A stretch of 64,000 nt of DNA from an uncultured Clostridia bacterium. Lineage in GTDB: Bacteria > Bacillota > Clostridia > Christensenellales > HGM11417. This document shows, in pieces, positions 8,720 to 16,855 of this stretch (the stretch's first letter is position 1; every line of letters starts with the position of its first letter). The position numbers and the translations under genes are program-made. The stretch covers positions 111,203 through 175,202 of the forward strand of contig CALVJY010000002.1 in NCBI GenBank assembly GCA_944332455.1, read 5' to 3'. The notes beneath the pieces are model-generated. The model did no database searches. It was not told the DNA's origin and worked only from the letters and a program-made list of their open reading frames with translations.

Positions 8720-10234
8720 ATGGAATTTGAATGTATGACCGAAAAACTGCCCTGCGAGCGGTACGGCAGACTGGGCGAGAAGCAGACTCAGGCCGAGATC
8801 CACCTCGATCCCGAGCCCGGCACCTCGGTCGACCGCATTTTGCTGGCCGAGGTCCGGCCCTCGGTCGGCCGCTCCGAGTGCGTGCGGGGAGAGATCCGCT
8901 TCTTCGGACGGGCGGAGTGCATGGCCGTCTATGCCGACGCAGAGGGAAAGATCCGGCGCACCACGGCCTCGGCCGAGTTTTCCGACCGCCTGGAGTCCGA
9001 CCGGGCCAATCCCGCCTCGGAGGTCGGTTTCGAGTGCGCGACGGTGGACCTGACCTGTTCGCAGGCCGGGGAGGGCATCCGCCTTTCGGCCACCTTCGAG
9101 ACCGCCGTCTTTCTGCGCGAGCGGGAGGAGCTGACTTCGGCCGTGGGCTGCGACAGCCTGATCGCCCGCTGCGAGGAGACCGAACTGATGCGGATCACCG
9201 CCTGCGGGACCAAGACCCTGATCGCGGAGGAGGAATTCGAACACAAGGGGCAGATCACGGGGATCTGCTGTTCGGACTTTCAGGCCGACCTTTCGGGCTC
9301 GGTCCCGGCCCCCGACACCCTGATCGCCGAGGGCACGAGCTATCTGACCCTGACCTACTTCGACGAGGAGACCCAAAGCCTGGAACATCTGGTCCGGGAC
9401 TTCCCCATCCGGGAGGAGATCGAATTTCCCGGCTGCGGTTCTGCCGACCTGTGCGCCCTGAGCGTTTCGGCGGTCCGCCACTCCCTGGCGCTGACCCCCG
9501 ACGAGGAGAGCAAGACCACCACCGTCCGGCTGGAGGCCGAACTCTGCCTCCGGTGCAAGTGCTTCGAGAGCGCCTCCTGCCGGGTCTGCGCGGACGCCTT
9601 CTCCCCCACGCACCGGCTGGACTGCCGCTACGAGGAGAAGGAGGTCACCGTTTACGAGGGCTCCGTCCACACCGTGGAAAAGGTGGAGGGCAGCTCGGTC
9701 CTGCCCGAGGAGATGCGGGAGATCTACCGCCTGATCGCGGTCTGCGCCTCCTCGGCCGCCGTGACCGGGGCCCGGGCCGAGGACGGCCGCCTGCTGGCCG
9801 AAGGGGTGATCCGGGCCGACCTGCTCTATGACGACGACGAGGGGAATAAGCACGGCGTGGCCGTGGAGGTCCCCTTTGCCCTGTCCGCGGACAGCCGCAT
9901 GGAGGCCGACGAGATCGAGGCCCGGGCGGTCGTGACCGAGATCTACGCCCGCAACCGCGGCCGGGAGATCGATCTGTTCGCCACCCTCTCCCTCCGGGCC
10001 GAGGGCTACAGCCAGCGCCGGATCCGGGTGCTCTGCGGGGCCGAGGCCGGCGAAGAGCTCCGTCCGGAATTCCCCATGAGCGTCTACTTCGCCGCCCCGG
10101 GCGAGCCTCTGTTCGAGGCCTGCAAGGCTCTGGGGGCCTCCGAGCAGACCCTGCGGGCCCAGAACGGCGACCTGCCCGAACGCTTCGAACGGGAGGAGCG
10201 GGTGGTCTGCTACCGCGGCGGCGAGACGGTCTGA
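8720..10234 (+). CDS. sipL: SipL-like spore-morphogenesis protein (DUF3794/SPOCS repeats plus LysM)
   Basis: 504 residues, preceded by GGAGGTG 5 bases before the ATG. The body consists of repeated beta-rich SPOCS (DUF3794) units with the typical A-EVRP, V-G-I and C-RCK patterns at about residues 35-150, 160-300 and 300-440. The last 45 residues (SVYFAAPGEPLFEACKALG, then LRAQNGDL) form a LysM-like module. In Clostridioides difficile the SPOCS+LysM protein SipL binds SpoIVA through this end and recruits the coat to the forespore. Length and domain order match. Paralogues with DUF3794 exist, so the symbol is likely but not certain. It is a single gene, closed by its own terminator. Confidence 0.8.
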   Translation: MEFECMTEKLPCERYGRLGEKQTQAEIHLDPEPGTSVDRILLAEVRPSVGRSECVRGEIRFFGRAECMAVYADAEGKIRRTTASAEFSDRLESDRANPASEVGFECATVDLTCSQAGEGIRLSATFETAVFLREREELTSAVGCDSLIARCEETELMRITACGTKTLIAEEEFEHKGQITGICCSDFQADLSGSVPAPDTLIAEGTSYLTLTYFDEETQSLEHLVRDFPIREEIEFPGCGSADLCALSVSAVRHSLALTPDEESKTTTVRLEAELCLRCKCFESASCRVCADAFSPTHRLDCRYEEKEVTVYEGSVHTVEKVEGSSVLPEEMREIYRLIAVCASSAAVTGARAEDGRLLAEGVIRADLLYDDDEGNKHGVAVEVPFALSADSRMEADEIEARAVVTEIYARNRGREIDLFATLSLRAEGYSQRRIRVLCGAEAGEELRPEFPMSVYFAAPGEPLFEACKALGASEQTLRAQNGDLPERFEREERVVCYRGGETV

Positions 10235-10253
10235 AAAGCCGACCAATTTTTTG

Positions 10254-10293
10254 GAAGAGAGAGGGAGGTCACAACCTTCCTCTCTCTTCTTGC
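10254..10293 (+). terminator. Terminator after the SipL-like gene
   Basis: A 15-base stem with one G-T pair (GAAGAGAGAGGGAGG against CCTTCCTCTCTCTTC), followed by a short T-rich tail. Confidence 0.65.
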
Positions 10294-10452
10294 TTTCCGC
10301 CTGAAAGCCAATCTTCCGCTCAAGATCATTCGCCCTGAAGCCCTCTTCTTTCGCCTGACTTTTCACAGCCGGTCTTAGACTTCGTTTGCTCTTCTGCCGC
10401 AGGCCGAAATCTGTCAAAAGGGGACCGGAAAAAAAATTTTTTGCTGTCAGGC

Positions 10453-10481
10453 TTGAAAGATGCTTCAGAATATGCTATAAT
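10453..10481 (+). promoter_or_regulatory. Sigma-A promoter
   Basis: TTGAAA (10453-10458), 17-base spacer, TATAAT (10476-10481). It drives the small GNAT-like gene starting 54 bases downstream. Confidence 0.7.
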
Positions 10482-10534
10482 AGAGGCGATGATAAGGGCG
10501 GGAGTTCTCCTGCCTCTGACGGAGGATCTGTTCT

Positions 10535-10957
10535 ATGATCGGCATCAGACGGGCGGTGTTGGAAGACGCCGAAAACCTGTACGACTTTTTCGAGGCCCGG
10601 GGAACTTCGCTCTCCCTGACGGACCTCATTTCCCTGCTCCGGGACGACGGTCTGCACTTTTACACCCTTTGGGAGGGGCGGGAACTGCTGGGCGGCTTCT
10701 GCTTTGAGCTGACAGAGGGCGTCGCCCGCCTGAATTTTCTGCTCCTTTCCGGCCCGGGCGAGGCGCTGAGTGCGGCCCTCTCCCTCACCGAGGCCCGCTA
10801 TCCCGGGCTGAAGTCCTGGACCGCCGGCCCCGCGCTGGACGAGCAGGCCCTGAAGGAGGCAGGTTTCACCCGCCGGAAGGGAAGCCTGGTCCGCCCCGCC
10901 GCCCGACGCAGACTGCCCTATGCCGGGCGCCCGGCCGGCGCGCCGGCCTGTCCCTGA
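10535..10957 (+). CDS. Small GNAT-like acetyltransferase domain protein
   Basis: 140 residues, with GGAGG 9 bases before the ATG and a clear promoter. The N-terminus IGIRRAVLEDAENLYDFFEA matches the beta1-alpha1 start of GNAT acetyltransferases, and WEGRELLGGFCFEL fits the beta2-beta3 pair. A later FLLLSG strand and an alpha helix follow, but the acetyl-CoA pyrophosphate motif (Q/R-x-x-G-x-G/A) is not evident, so the domain is shortened or divergent. The substrate is unknown. The last 30 residues are Arg/Pro/Ala-rich. Confidence 0.6.
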   Translation: MIGIRRAVLEDAENLYDFFEARGTSLSLTDLISLLRDDGLHFYTLWEGRELLGGFCFELTEGVARLNFLLLSGPGEALSAALSLTEARYPGLKSWTAGPALDEQALKEAGFTRRKGSLVRPAARRRLPYAGRPAGAPACP

Positions 10958-10989
10958 GCCTTTCCGACCGACCCCCTCTTTTCCCCCGC

Positions 10990-11197
10990 CCTTTGCGGGA
11001 AAAGCCCCGGCAGGAGGGTTTTGGTGAGAGTTTTCTTTCCCTCAGCCTTTTACCAGCCTTTGCGGGAAAAGCCCCGGCAGGGTTAAAAAGGAGAGAGGAC
11101 CCCTGATCCCCTTCCCACAGCTTTTACGGGAAAACCCCGGAAAGGATTGAGAGCATGGACCCCTTTCCCGCTGCCTTTTACGGGAAAGCCCGCAAGG
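10990..11197. repeat. Four imperfect copies of a GCGGGAAAAGCCCCGG element
   Basis: Related phrases begin near 10990, 11057, 11119 and 11173 (CTTTGCGGGAAAAGCCCCGG in the first two, then TTTTACGGG variants). Spacing shrinks from 67 to 54 bases. Each can form a short CGGG-AAAA-CCCG-type hairpin. The following stretch to 11630 is GC-rich and holds no supported gene. Confidence 0.55.
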
Positions 11198-11634
11198 CCG
11201 CTCTTTCCGCTGTCGGGGAAAGAATTTTTGATGAGGGCGATGCGGTCGCCCCCCTTTCCGCGCCGTTTCAGGCGAGGGGTACTGCCCTGCCGTTCCGTTA
11301 CAGCAAAATAATGCCTTTGCCGGGCCGGTCCTTCGGGGCCGGCCTTTTGAAGGCCGGGGCTCCGTTTAAGCCGGGGGTTCCGTCTGGAGAAAAAAGCCGT
11401 AAGATCGATCAAAAAAGGGCAGCTGCCCGAAGGGCGTTTCCAAACCGCATGTTGTTTTCAGGGGAAGCCCGGGCAAGAGGATCCGATCTCTGCGGAAATT
11501 TCCCCTATTCAGACCTCTTTTTAAAAAAATTTTCCCGTATTACCCCTTTCGGGAACTCCGGCTGCCCGAAGGGGCGCGGGCGGCGGCTCGAAAGCCTTTC
11601 GGCGGGCTTGGAAAGGCCCGCCCGGGCAGAACGT

Positions 11635-11663
11635 TTGACTTTTGTCCGCCCTCATGCTACAAT
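11635..11663 (+). promoter_or_regulatory. Sigma-A promoter
   Basis: TTGACT (11635-11640), 17 bases, TACAAT (11658-11663), 60 bases before the zinc-ribbon membrane protein. Confidence 0.7.
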
Positions 11664-11722
11664 AAGAATGCGGCCCCTGCCGCCGCCCGGCCGTATCCGG
11701 GCATTCCCCGGGAGGTTCCCCT

Positions 11723-12238
11723 ATGGATTTCAAACGCCTGAAAAAACACACCAACGCCTGGTTCTGGGCCTCGCTGATCGTCTCGGTCGCCTTCGTGGCC
11801 GCCATCCCCGGCCTGGTGCTGTCCGCCGTCCACGGCATCACCTTTCTGCTGGTGATCTGCATCGTCTGCCTGGCGGGCGGATTTTATGCCATGCCCATTC
11901 TGTGGATGAACTTTGGAAACACCGTGGGCTTTAAGCGGCTGCTGGTGGCCGTGGACGCCGAAAACCTTTACACCGTGGCGGAGCTGAGCAGCCACCTGGG
12001 GAAAACGCCCGCTCAGGTCCGGGACAAGCTGAAGGCCGCCATCCAGAAGCGTTACATCACCGATTATCTCTTCGTCGACGACGCCCTGGTCCTCAACGAA
12101 AACCGCAAACAGCGCAAAAAGGTGGCGGGCAACCAGTGCCGCAACTGCGGCGCTCCCCTGGTGATGACCGACGACGGGCTGGTCTGCCCCTACTGCGGCG
12201 CCCTGTTCGTGGAACCCGCCGAACAAAAAAAGGCCTGA
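11723..12238 (+). CDS. Two-helix membrane protein with C-terminal zinc ribbon
   Basis: 171 residues with a GGGAGG site. Two hydrophobic helices (about residues 13-34 and 38-62) are followed by a cytoplasmic domain. It contains YTVAELSSHLGKTPAQVRDKLKAA, a winged-helix-like segment at about 87-110. It ends in a zinc ribbon, CRNCGAPL then CPYCGALF (two CxxC pairs near residues 140 and 157). Such proteins are common, uncharacterised Firmicute membrane proteins. A role in sensing or protein assembly is only a guess. It is monocistronic with its own promoter. Confidence 0.8.
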   Translation: MDFKRLKKHTNAWFWASLIVSVAFVAAIPGLVLSAVHGITFLLVICIVCLAGGFYAMPILWMNFGNTVGFKRLLVAVDAENLYTVAELSSHLGKTPAQVRDKLKAAIQKRYITDYLFVDDALVLNENRKQRKKVAGNQCRNCGAPLVMTDDGLVCPYCGALFVEPAEQKKA

Positions 12239-12484
12239 GGCGCCGTGTCATTCCGGACAGCCGTGCCGACCGGATCTTTTGACCGGGCAGGCGTTACAAA
12301 CGGGAGGCCGGCAGTGATTATCTCTGTCAATTGATTGAATCTCTCTATCAATGAATATATCTATCTGAACGTCTCTATCCCCTGTCACAATATCACAGGT
12401 GATCATGCTGCCACTCTGCTGTCATCATACCGCCGTTCTGCGGCCATACGGCCCCGGAACCGCCATCAATTCGCAAATGTACAT
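12239..12484. other. AT-richer intergenic stretch
   Basis: Contains loosely repeated ATCTCTGTCAAT / ATCTCTCTATCAATGAAT phrases at 12315-12380. No supported gene, promoter or terminator was found. Confidence 0.4.
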
Positions 12485-12607
12485 CTGAGGCGGCCTCAAA
12501 GACCGCCTGAGGGAGATCCGCACTTCATGCGGCGTCTGCCCTGAGGCGGCCTCAAAGACCGCCTGAGGGAGATCCGCACTTCATGCGGCGTCTGCCCTGA
12601 GGCGGCC
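12485..12607. repeat. Exact 56-base tandem repeat, two copies plus 11 bases
   Basis: Copies at 12485-12540 and 12541-12596 are identical, and a third starts at 12597. Each unit holds two hairpins: GGCGG/CCGCC around a 9-base loop, flanked by further near-complementary bases, and CCGC/GCGG around ACTTCAT. The array ends 20 bases before the aminopeptidase start, so it would form part of that gene's leader. Confidence 0.85.
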
Positions 12608-12626
12608 GGGCCGCCGGGAGTTTTTT

Positions 12627-13892
12627 ATGACCTTACTGCAAAAACTGGACGCGGCGCCGACGGCTTATCAGGCGGTCGGGCTGGCCGCGGCGCAGCTGGA
12701 ACAGGCCGGCTTTGCCCGGCTGGACGAGGCCGGGGCCTGGACCCTGGAGCCCGGAAAGGGTTACTTTGTGATCCGGGACGGTTCGGCCCTGATCGCCTTT
12801 TTCTGCCCGCCGAAGGCGGAGGGCGGCTTTTTGATCGCGGCCGCCCACACCGACTCCCCCGCGCTCAAGCTCAAGTACGGCCGCTGCGGGGACAAGGAGG
12901 CCCTGCTCCTCCCCGTCGAGGCCTACGGCGGGGGGATCTTTTACTCCTTTCTGGACCGCCCGCTGGCCATCGCCGGCCGCCTGATCCTCGAGGAGGGGGC
13001 CTGCCTGCGCAGCCTGCCGGTGGTCAGCCGGGCCACCGTGGTCATCCCCAGCGTGGCCGTCCACTTCAACCGCGAGGTCAACAAGGGGCTGGCCCTCAAT
13101 CCGCAGACCGACCTCCGCCCCCTGTGCGGCCTGGATCCCGGCTTCGACGTTCTGGCCGCGCTGGCCGCCGACGCCGGCGCGCCGGGCGCCCGGGTGCGGG
13201 ACTTCGATCTCTTTCTGGTCAACCGCACCCCCGCCTTTCGGTTCGGCTTCGGCGAGGAGCTGATCTGCGCCCCCCGGATCGACAATCTGACCTCCTGCTT
13301 TGCCGCCGTGGACGCCCTGACCGCGGCCCGGCCCTCCCGCTTTGCCGTCGTCTACCTGGCCGACCACGAGGAGATCGGCTCCCGCACCCCCCAGGGCGCG
13401 GCCTCCTCCTTTCTGCGGGACACCCTGCGCAGAGCCGCGCAGGCCCTGGGACGGGACTTTGACGGCATGCTGGCGGAGTCCTTCCTGCTGTCGGCGGACA
13501 ACGCCCACGCCCGGCATCCCAATCATCCCGAGCTCTCCGACCCCGACCATCCCGTCCTGCTGAACGGCGGCGTGGTCGTCAAGCACCACGCCAACCGCAA
13601 CTACACCACGGATGCCCTCTCCTCCGCCCTGATCCGCAAAATTTTCGAGGGAGCCGGGGTGCGGGTGCAGGACTTTTTCATGCGCTCGGATCTGCGCTGC
13701 GGCGGCACGCTGGGGGCGCTGGCCTCCACCCTGCTCCCCGTGCGCTCGGCCGACATCGGGCTGGCCCAGCTGGCCATGCACGCCGCCGCCGAGACCGTGG
13801 GCGCCGCCGACTTCGAGGGGCTGGTCCGGGGACTGACCGCCTTTTTCCAGACCCCATTGACCGTCCGGGGAGAGGAAGTCGTTCTGGCATGA
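12627..13892 (+). CDS. M18-family aspartyl/leucyl aminopeptidase
   Basis: 421 residues, GGGAG site. Di-zinc metallopeptidase of clan MH. Visible motifs are the metal-binding AAAHTDSP near residue 72, the IDNLTS loop near 218, the catalytic DHEEIGSR near 246, and SADNAHARHPN with a late KHHANRNYTTDA segment. All are diagnostic of M18 (yeast Ape1 and bacterial ApeB families). It removes N-terminal residues from cytosolic peptides. Length is normal. The stop overlaps the start of ybaK (ATGA), so both are one transcript. Confidence 0.93.
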   Translation: MTLLQKLDAAPTAYQAVGLAAAQLEQAGFARLDEAGAWTLEPGKGYFVIRDGSALIAFFCPPKAEGGFLIAAAHTDSPALKLKYGRCGDKEALLLPVEAYGGGIFYSFLDRPLAIAGRLILEEGACLRSLPVVSRATVVIPSVAVHFNREVNKGLALNPQTDLRPLCGLDPGFDVLAALAADAGAPGARVRDFDLFLVNRTPAFRFGFGEELICAPRIDNLTSCFAAVDALTAARPSRFAVVYLADHEEIGSRTPQGAASSFLRDTLRRAAQALGRDFDGMLAESFLLSADNAHARHPNHPELSDPDHPVLLNGGVVVKHHANRNYTTDALSSALIRKIFEGAGVRVQDFFMRSDLRCGGTLGALASTLLPVRSADIGLAQLAMHAAAETVGAADFEGLVRGLTAFFQTPLTVRGEEVVLA

Positions 13893-14353
13893 CCGACAAG
13901 ACCAACGTCATGCGGATCCTCGAACAGCACGGGATCCCCTTTGTCCCCCACGCCTACGACCCCGCGGAGACCGAGGGGGTCAAAGTGGCCGCCCTGGTGG
14001 GGAAAGATCCGGACTCGGTGTTCAAGACCCTGGTCACCCGGGCCGGGCAGGAGTTTCTGGTCTTCGTCATTCCGGTCTCCTGCACCCTGGATCTGAAAAA
14101 GGCGGCCCGCGCCGCCGCGGTCAAGAGCGTGGAGATGATCCGCCAGAAAGAACTGTTCCCCCTGACCGGCTACGTGCACGGCGGCTGTTCCCCCGTGGGC
14201 ATGAAGAAGGCCTTCCGCACCTTTGTGGACGAGACCGCCCAGCTGTTCGGGAGCATCTGCGTCAGCGCCGGAAAACTGGGACATCAGGTCGAACTGTCCC
14301 CCTCCGATCTGTGCGGACTGATCGGCGCCCCCTACGCCGACCTGACCGCCTGA
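13889..14353 (+). CDS. ybaK: Cys-tRNA(Pro)/Cys-tRNA(Cys) deacylase (YbaK/EbsC)
   Basis: 154 residues. The YbaK fold is recognised by the N-terminal VMRILEQHGIPF, by VFKTLVTRAG around residue 50, the central CTLDLKKAARAA with its conserved Lys, and GYVHGGCSPVGMKK near 105. It hydrolyses cysteine mischarged onto tRNA(Pro), a quality-control reaction in the cytosol. The start overlaps the aminopeptidase stop. The last 15 codons lie in a 53-base sequence that is exactly duplicated 399 bases downstream. Confidence 0.93.
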   Translation: MTDKTNVMRILEQHGIPFVPHAYDPAETEGVKVAALVGKDPDSVFKTLVTRAGQEFLVFVIPVSCTLDLKKAARAAAVKSVEMIRQKELFPLTGYVHGGCSPVGMKKAFRTFVDETAQLFGSICVSAGKLGHQVELSPSDLCGLIGAPYADLTA

Positions 14354-14361
14354 GTCCGGGA
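14309..14361 (+). repeat. 53-base direct repeat, copy 1 (3' end of ybaK)
   Basis: Starts inside codon 141 of ybaK, covers its stop and ends at the left half of a GTCCGGGA/TCCCGGAC dyad (14354-14370). Identical to 14708-14760 without a mismatch. Confidence 0.95.
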
Positions 14362-14409
14362 ATCCCGGACTTATAGCGAGGCAAAACAATACCGATCGGG
14401 AGGCATCAG

Positions 14410-14619
14410 ATGAGAGACGAATACGATTTTTCCAACGCGAAGAGAAATCCTTACGCAAAAAAGCTGAAGAAACAGATCACCATCAACCTGGATCTGGAGA
14501 CCATCGAGTATTTTAAGGCAAAATCGCTGGAATCCGGGATCCCCTATCAGACCCTGATCAACTTGTATCTGACAGACTGCGCGCAAAAGGGAAAAAATAT
14601 TTCCATCAGCTGGCAATGA
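14410..14619 (+). CDS. BrnA-like antitoxin (ribbon-helix-helix), no toxin partner visible
   Basis: 69 residues, GGGAGG 5 bases before the ATG. The sequence KKQITINLDLETIEYFKAKS followed by GIPYQTLINLYLTDCA is the beta-strand plus two-helix DNA-binding arrangement of the BrnA family. BrnA normally neutralises the RNase toxin BrnT and represses its own operon, with brnT immediately upstream. Here the upstream gene is ybaK and no BrnT-like frame is present, so it is an orphan. It lies between two exact 53-base repeats, suggesting arrival by insertion or duplication. Confidence 0.8.
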   Translation: MRDEYDFSNAKRNPYAKKLKKQITINLDLETIEYFKAKSLESGIPYQTLINLYLTDCAQKGKNISISWQ

Positions 14620-14645
14620 ACCTGACCGGCAGAGCGCGCCCGGAG

Positions 14646-14700
14646 AACGCAAAACGCAGCCTTGCATCCAAGGCCGCGTTTTGCGTTGTCTCTTTTGTCT
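14646..14700 (+). terminator. Terminator after the BrnA-like gene
   Basis: A 19-base stem (14646-14664 against 14669-14687, one mismatch) with a 4-base loop, then a TCTTTTGTCT tail. Confidence 0.75.
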
Positions 14701-14707
14701 GAACCGA

Positions 14708-14760
14708 CTGTGCGGACTGATCGGCGCCCCCTACGCCGACCTGACCGCCTGAGTCCGGGA
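14708..14760 (+). repeat. 53-base direct repeat, copy 2
   Basis: Exact copy of 14309-14361. It would encode only the last 15 residues of YbaK and has no gene of its own. Confidence 0.95.
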
Positions 14761-14796
14761 TTTTAAGATTTCTCATATGCGCATATATATCAAAAT

Positions 14797-14838
14797 AAAA
14801 GAGAGCGAAGGTCCCGAAAGGGATCTTCGCTCTCTTTT
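14797..14838. terminator. Bidirectional terminator between the ybaK cluster and htpG
   Basis: AAAAGAGAGCGAAG-TCCC arm, GAAA loop, and complementary arm ending CTCTCTTTTT. There are A-runs and T-runs on both sides, so it can terminate both strands. Confidence 0.85.
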
Positions 14839-14918
14839 TCGCCCGGAAAACCGGGGCGGATTTTGTGATTTTTCGTTCAGCCGACCCATTCGGACGGTCG
14901 GCCGGAGGCCGGGGTTGC

Positions 14919-16808
14919 TCAGCCGGCGTAGGCGTTCAGCAGTTCGCCGGCCCGCTTCAAAAAGGCCTGCAGCTGATCCCCGGTCATGGGCTTGTTGGCC
15001 ATGACGGCCAGATCGTAAATGGTCCCGCAGACCGTGGGCAGCTTTTCGGCGGGCAGGGAGGTCAATTTGGCGATCAGCGGATTGGCGCCGTTTAAAGTGA
15101 GCACGGACTCCTCCTTCATGCCGGGGGCGGTCACCCCCATGCCGTAGAGCTTGTTCATCTCGGCAAAGCGGCGGGAGAACTCCGAGCGGGTGAAGGTGGC
15201 AAAGACCGAAGCGTCCTTCAAAGCCTCCATGTTGACCTCGGCCTCCTTGTCCTCGATGTTCTGCTTGAACAGCTCGATGATCTCGTTGGGGTTGGCCACC
15301 AGATTTTCGGCCTTCAGGCAGTCCGGGGTCTCGGCGTCGATGCGCAGGAACTTGACCGAGGGCTCGACGTACTCCAGAAAGCTGATGAAGTGCACGTCGA
15401 TGAACTGGTTCAGGTAGACGGCGTTCAGCCCGTTGTCCTTGAACTGTCTGATGTAGGAGGACTGCAGGTTCTCGTCGGTGACGTAGAAGAGCTTCTGCGG
15501 CTCGTAATGCTTTTCGGCGCCCTCCTCCTTGTCCCCCTCCTCGGCCGGGATCTCCTTGGGCGGGTTGACGGCGGCCTGTTCGGCCTTGAACTCGGCCAGG
15601 GTCTGCCACTTGCCGTTGAGGTCCTTGAACAGGAGGATGTCCTTGACCTTGTCGTAAAAGTCGCTGTCCTTCATGCAGCCGAACTTGACAAAGGGCGAGA
15701 TGTCCCCGAAAAAGCCGGCGTATTTCTCCCGGTCCTCCTTGAACAGCTCGTTGAGTTTGTCGGCCACCTTTTTGGTGATGTGGCGGGAGATCTTTTTGAC
15801 CTCGCGGTCGTTCTGCAAAAAGCTCCGGGACACGTTCAGCGGGATGTCCGGGCAGTCGATGACCCCCTTCAGCAGCATCAGGAACTCCGGAATGACCTCC
15901 TTGATGTTGTCGGCGATGAACACCTGATTGCAGTACAGCTTGACCTCTCCCTGCACGTCCAGCTTTTCGGACTGCTTGGGGAAGTACAGGATGCCCTTCA
16001 GGTTGAAGGGATAGTCCACGTTGAGGTGGATCCAGAACAGGGGCTTGGCAAAGTCGTGAAAGGTGTCGCGGTAAAAGGTCACATATTCCTCGTCGGTCAC
16101 CGTCTTGGGATCCCGAAGGTAAAGCGGCGAGGTGTTGTTGACCGGCTTGGGCGCCTCCGGGGCCTCCCCCTCCTTTCCCTCGGCCGGCGCTTCGTCCTTG
16201 GGATTGAGGTAGATCTCGTAGGGCATGAAGGCGCAGTACTTTTTCAGCAGCTCCCGGATCTTGTACTCCTGCAAAAACTCATCCTCGCCCTCGGCGATGT
16301 GCAGGGTGATCAGGGTACCCCGGGCGGCCCGGGTGCCGTCGGTCATCTCGTACTCCTCGTTGCCGTCCGAGACCCAGTGCACAGGCTTGCTGCCCTCCTC
16401 GAAGGAGAGGGTGTCGATCTCCACGGTGTCCGAGACCATGTAGGCCGAGTAAAAGCCCAGGCCGAAGTGCCCGATGATGCCGTCCTTGCCGGCGTCCTTG
16501 TACTTGGCCAGGAAGTCCTCGGCCCCCGAAAAGGCCACCTGGGTGATGTATTTCTGGACCTCCTCCCCGGTCATGCCGATGCCGTTGTCCTCGATGCTCA
16601 GGGTCCGGGCCTCCTTGTCTGTCCGGACCACGATGCGGGGGGTCACCTCCCTGGGGGCCTGTCCCAGGGCGGCCAGCTTTTGATACTTGGAGATGGCGTC
16701 CGCGGCGTTGGAGATCATCTCCCTCAAAAAGATGTCCTTATCCGAATACAGCCACTTTTTGATGACGGGCATGATATTCTGGGAATGGATCTGAATGTTT
16801 CCTTTCAT
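14919..16808 (-). CDS. htpG: Molecular chaperone HtpG (Hsp90)
   Basis: 629 residues from the ATG preceded by GAGGTG; a GTG three codons upstream overlaps that site. The N-terminal GHKL ATPase is clear: NAADAISKYQK with the catalytic-loop Asn, DNGIGMT near residue 85, and GHFGLGFYSAYMV near 120. The middle and C-terminal dimerisation domains follow to the usual bacterial length. An acidic/proline-rich insert (about residues 205-225) links the N and middle domains. It folds client proteins in the cytosol under stress. Its leader holds a hairpin that could mask the ribosome binding site. Confidence 0.97.
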   Translation of the reverse strand: MKGNIQIHSQNIMPVIKKWLYSDKDIFLREMISNAADAISKYQKLAALGQAPREVTPRIVVRTDKEARTLSIEDNGIGMTGEEVQKYITQVAFSGAEDFLAKYKDAGKDGIIGHFGLGFYSAYMVSDTVEIDTLSFEEGSKPVHWVSDGNEEYEMTDGTRAARGTLITLHIAEGEDEFLQEYKIRELLKKYCAFMPYEIYLNPKDEAPAEGKEGEAPEAPKPVNNTSPLYLRDPKTVTDEEYVTFYRDTFHDFAKPLFWIHLNVDYPFNLKGILYFPKQSEKLDVQGEVKLYCNQVFIADNIKEVIPEFLMLLKGVIDCPDIPLNVSRSFLQNDREVKKISRHITKKVADKLNELFKEDREKYAGFFGDISPFVKFGCMKDSDFYDKVKDILLFKDLNGKWQTLAEFKAEQAAVNPPKEIPAEEGDKEEGAEKHYEPQKLFYVTDENLQSSYIRQFKDNGLNAVYLNQFIDVHFISFLEYVEPSVKFLRIDAETPDCLKAENLVANPNEIIELFKQNIEDKEAEVNMEALKDASVFATFTRSEFSRRFAEMNKLYGMGVTAPGMKEESVLTLNGANPLIAKLTSLPAEKLPTVCGTIYDLAVMANKPMTGDQLQAFLKRAGELLNAYAG

Positions 16809-16814
16809 GGTTTT

Positions 16815-16855
16815 CACCTCGATAGGACAAAACCTCGGGATTCTCCGAGGTTTTG
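16815..16855 (-). promoter_or_regulatory. htpG leader hairpin that duplicates the Shine-Dalgarno
   Basis: On the minus strand an 11-base perfect stem (16828-16838 with 16845-16855) ends 6 bases before the ribosome binding site CGAGGTG (16815-16821). The right arm contains the same CGAGGT hexamer as the Shine-Dalgarno. The left arm ACCTCG can therefore pair with either one, giving two exclusive structures. Confidence 0.5.

Noticed and set aside
12485..12607. A CRISPR array
   Set aside because: The repeats are directly adjacent with no unique spacers, and no cas genes are present. No CRISPR was seen anywhere in the window.
14410..14619. A complete BrnTA toxin-antitoxin pair
   Set aside because: Only the antitoxin-like gene is present. 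Upstream is ybaK, and no BrnT-like frame exists on either strand between the repeats.
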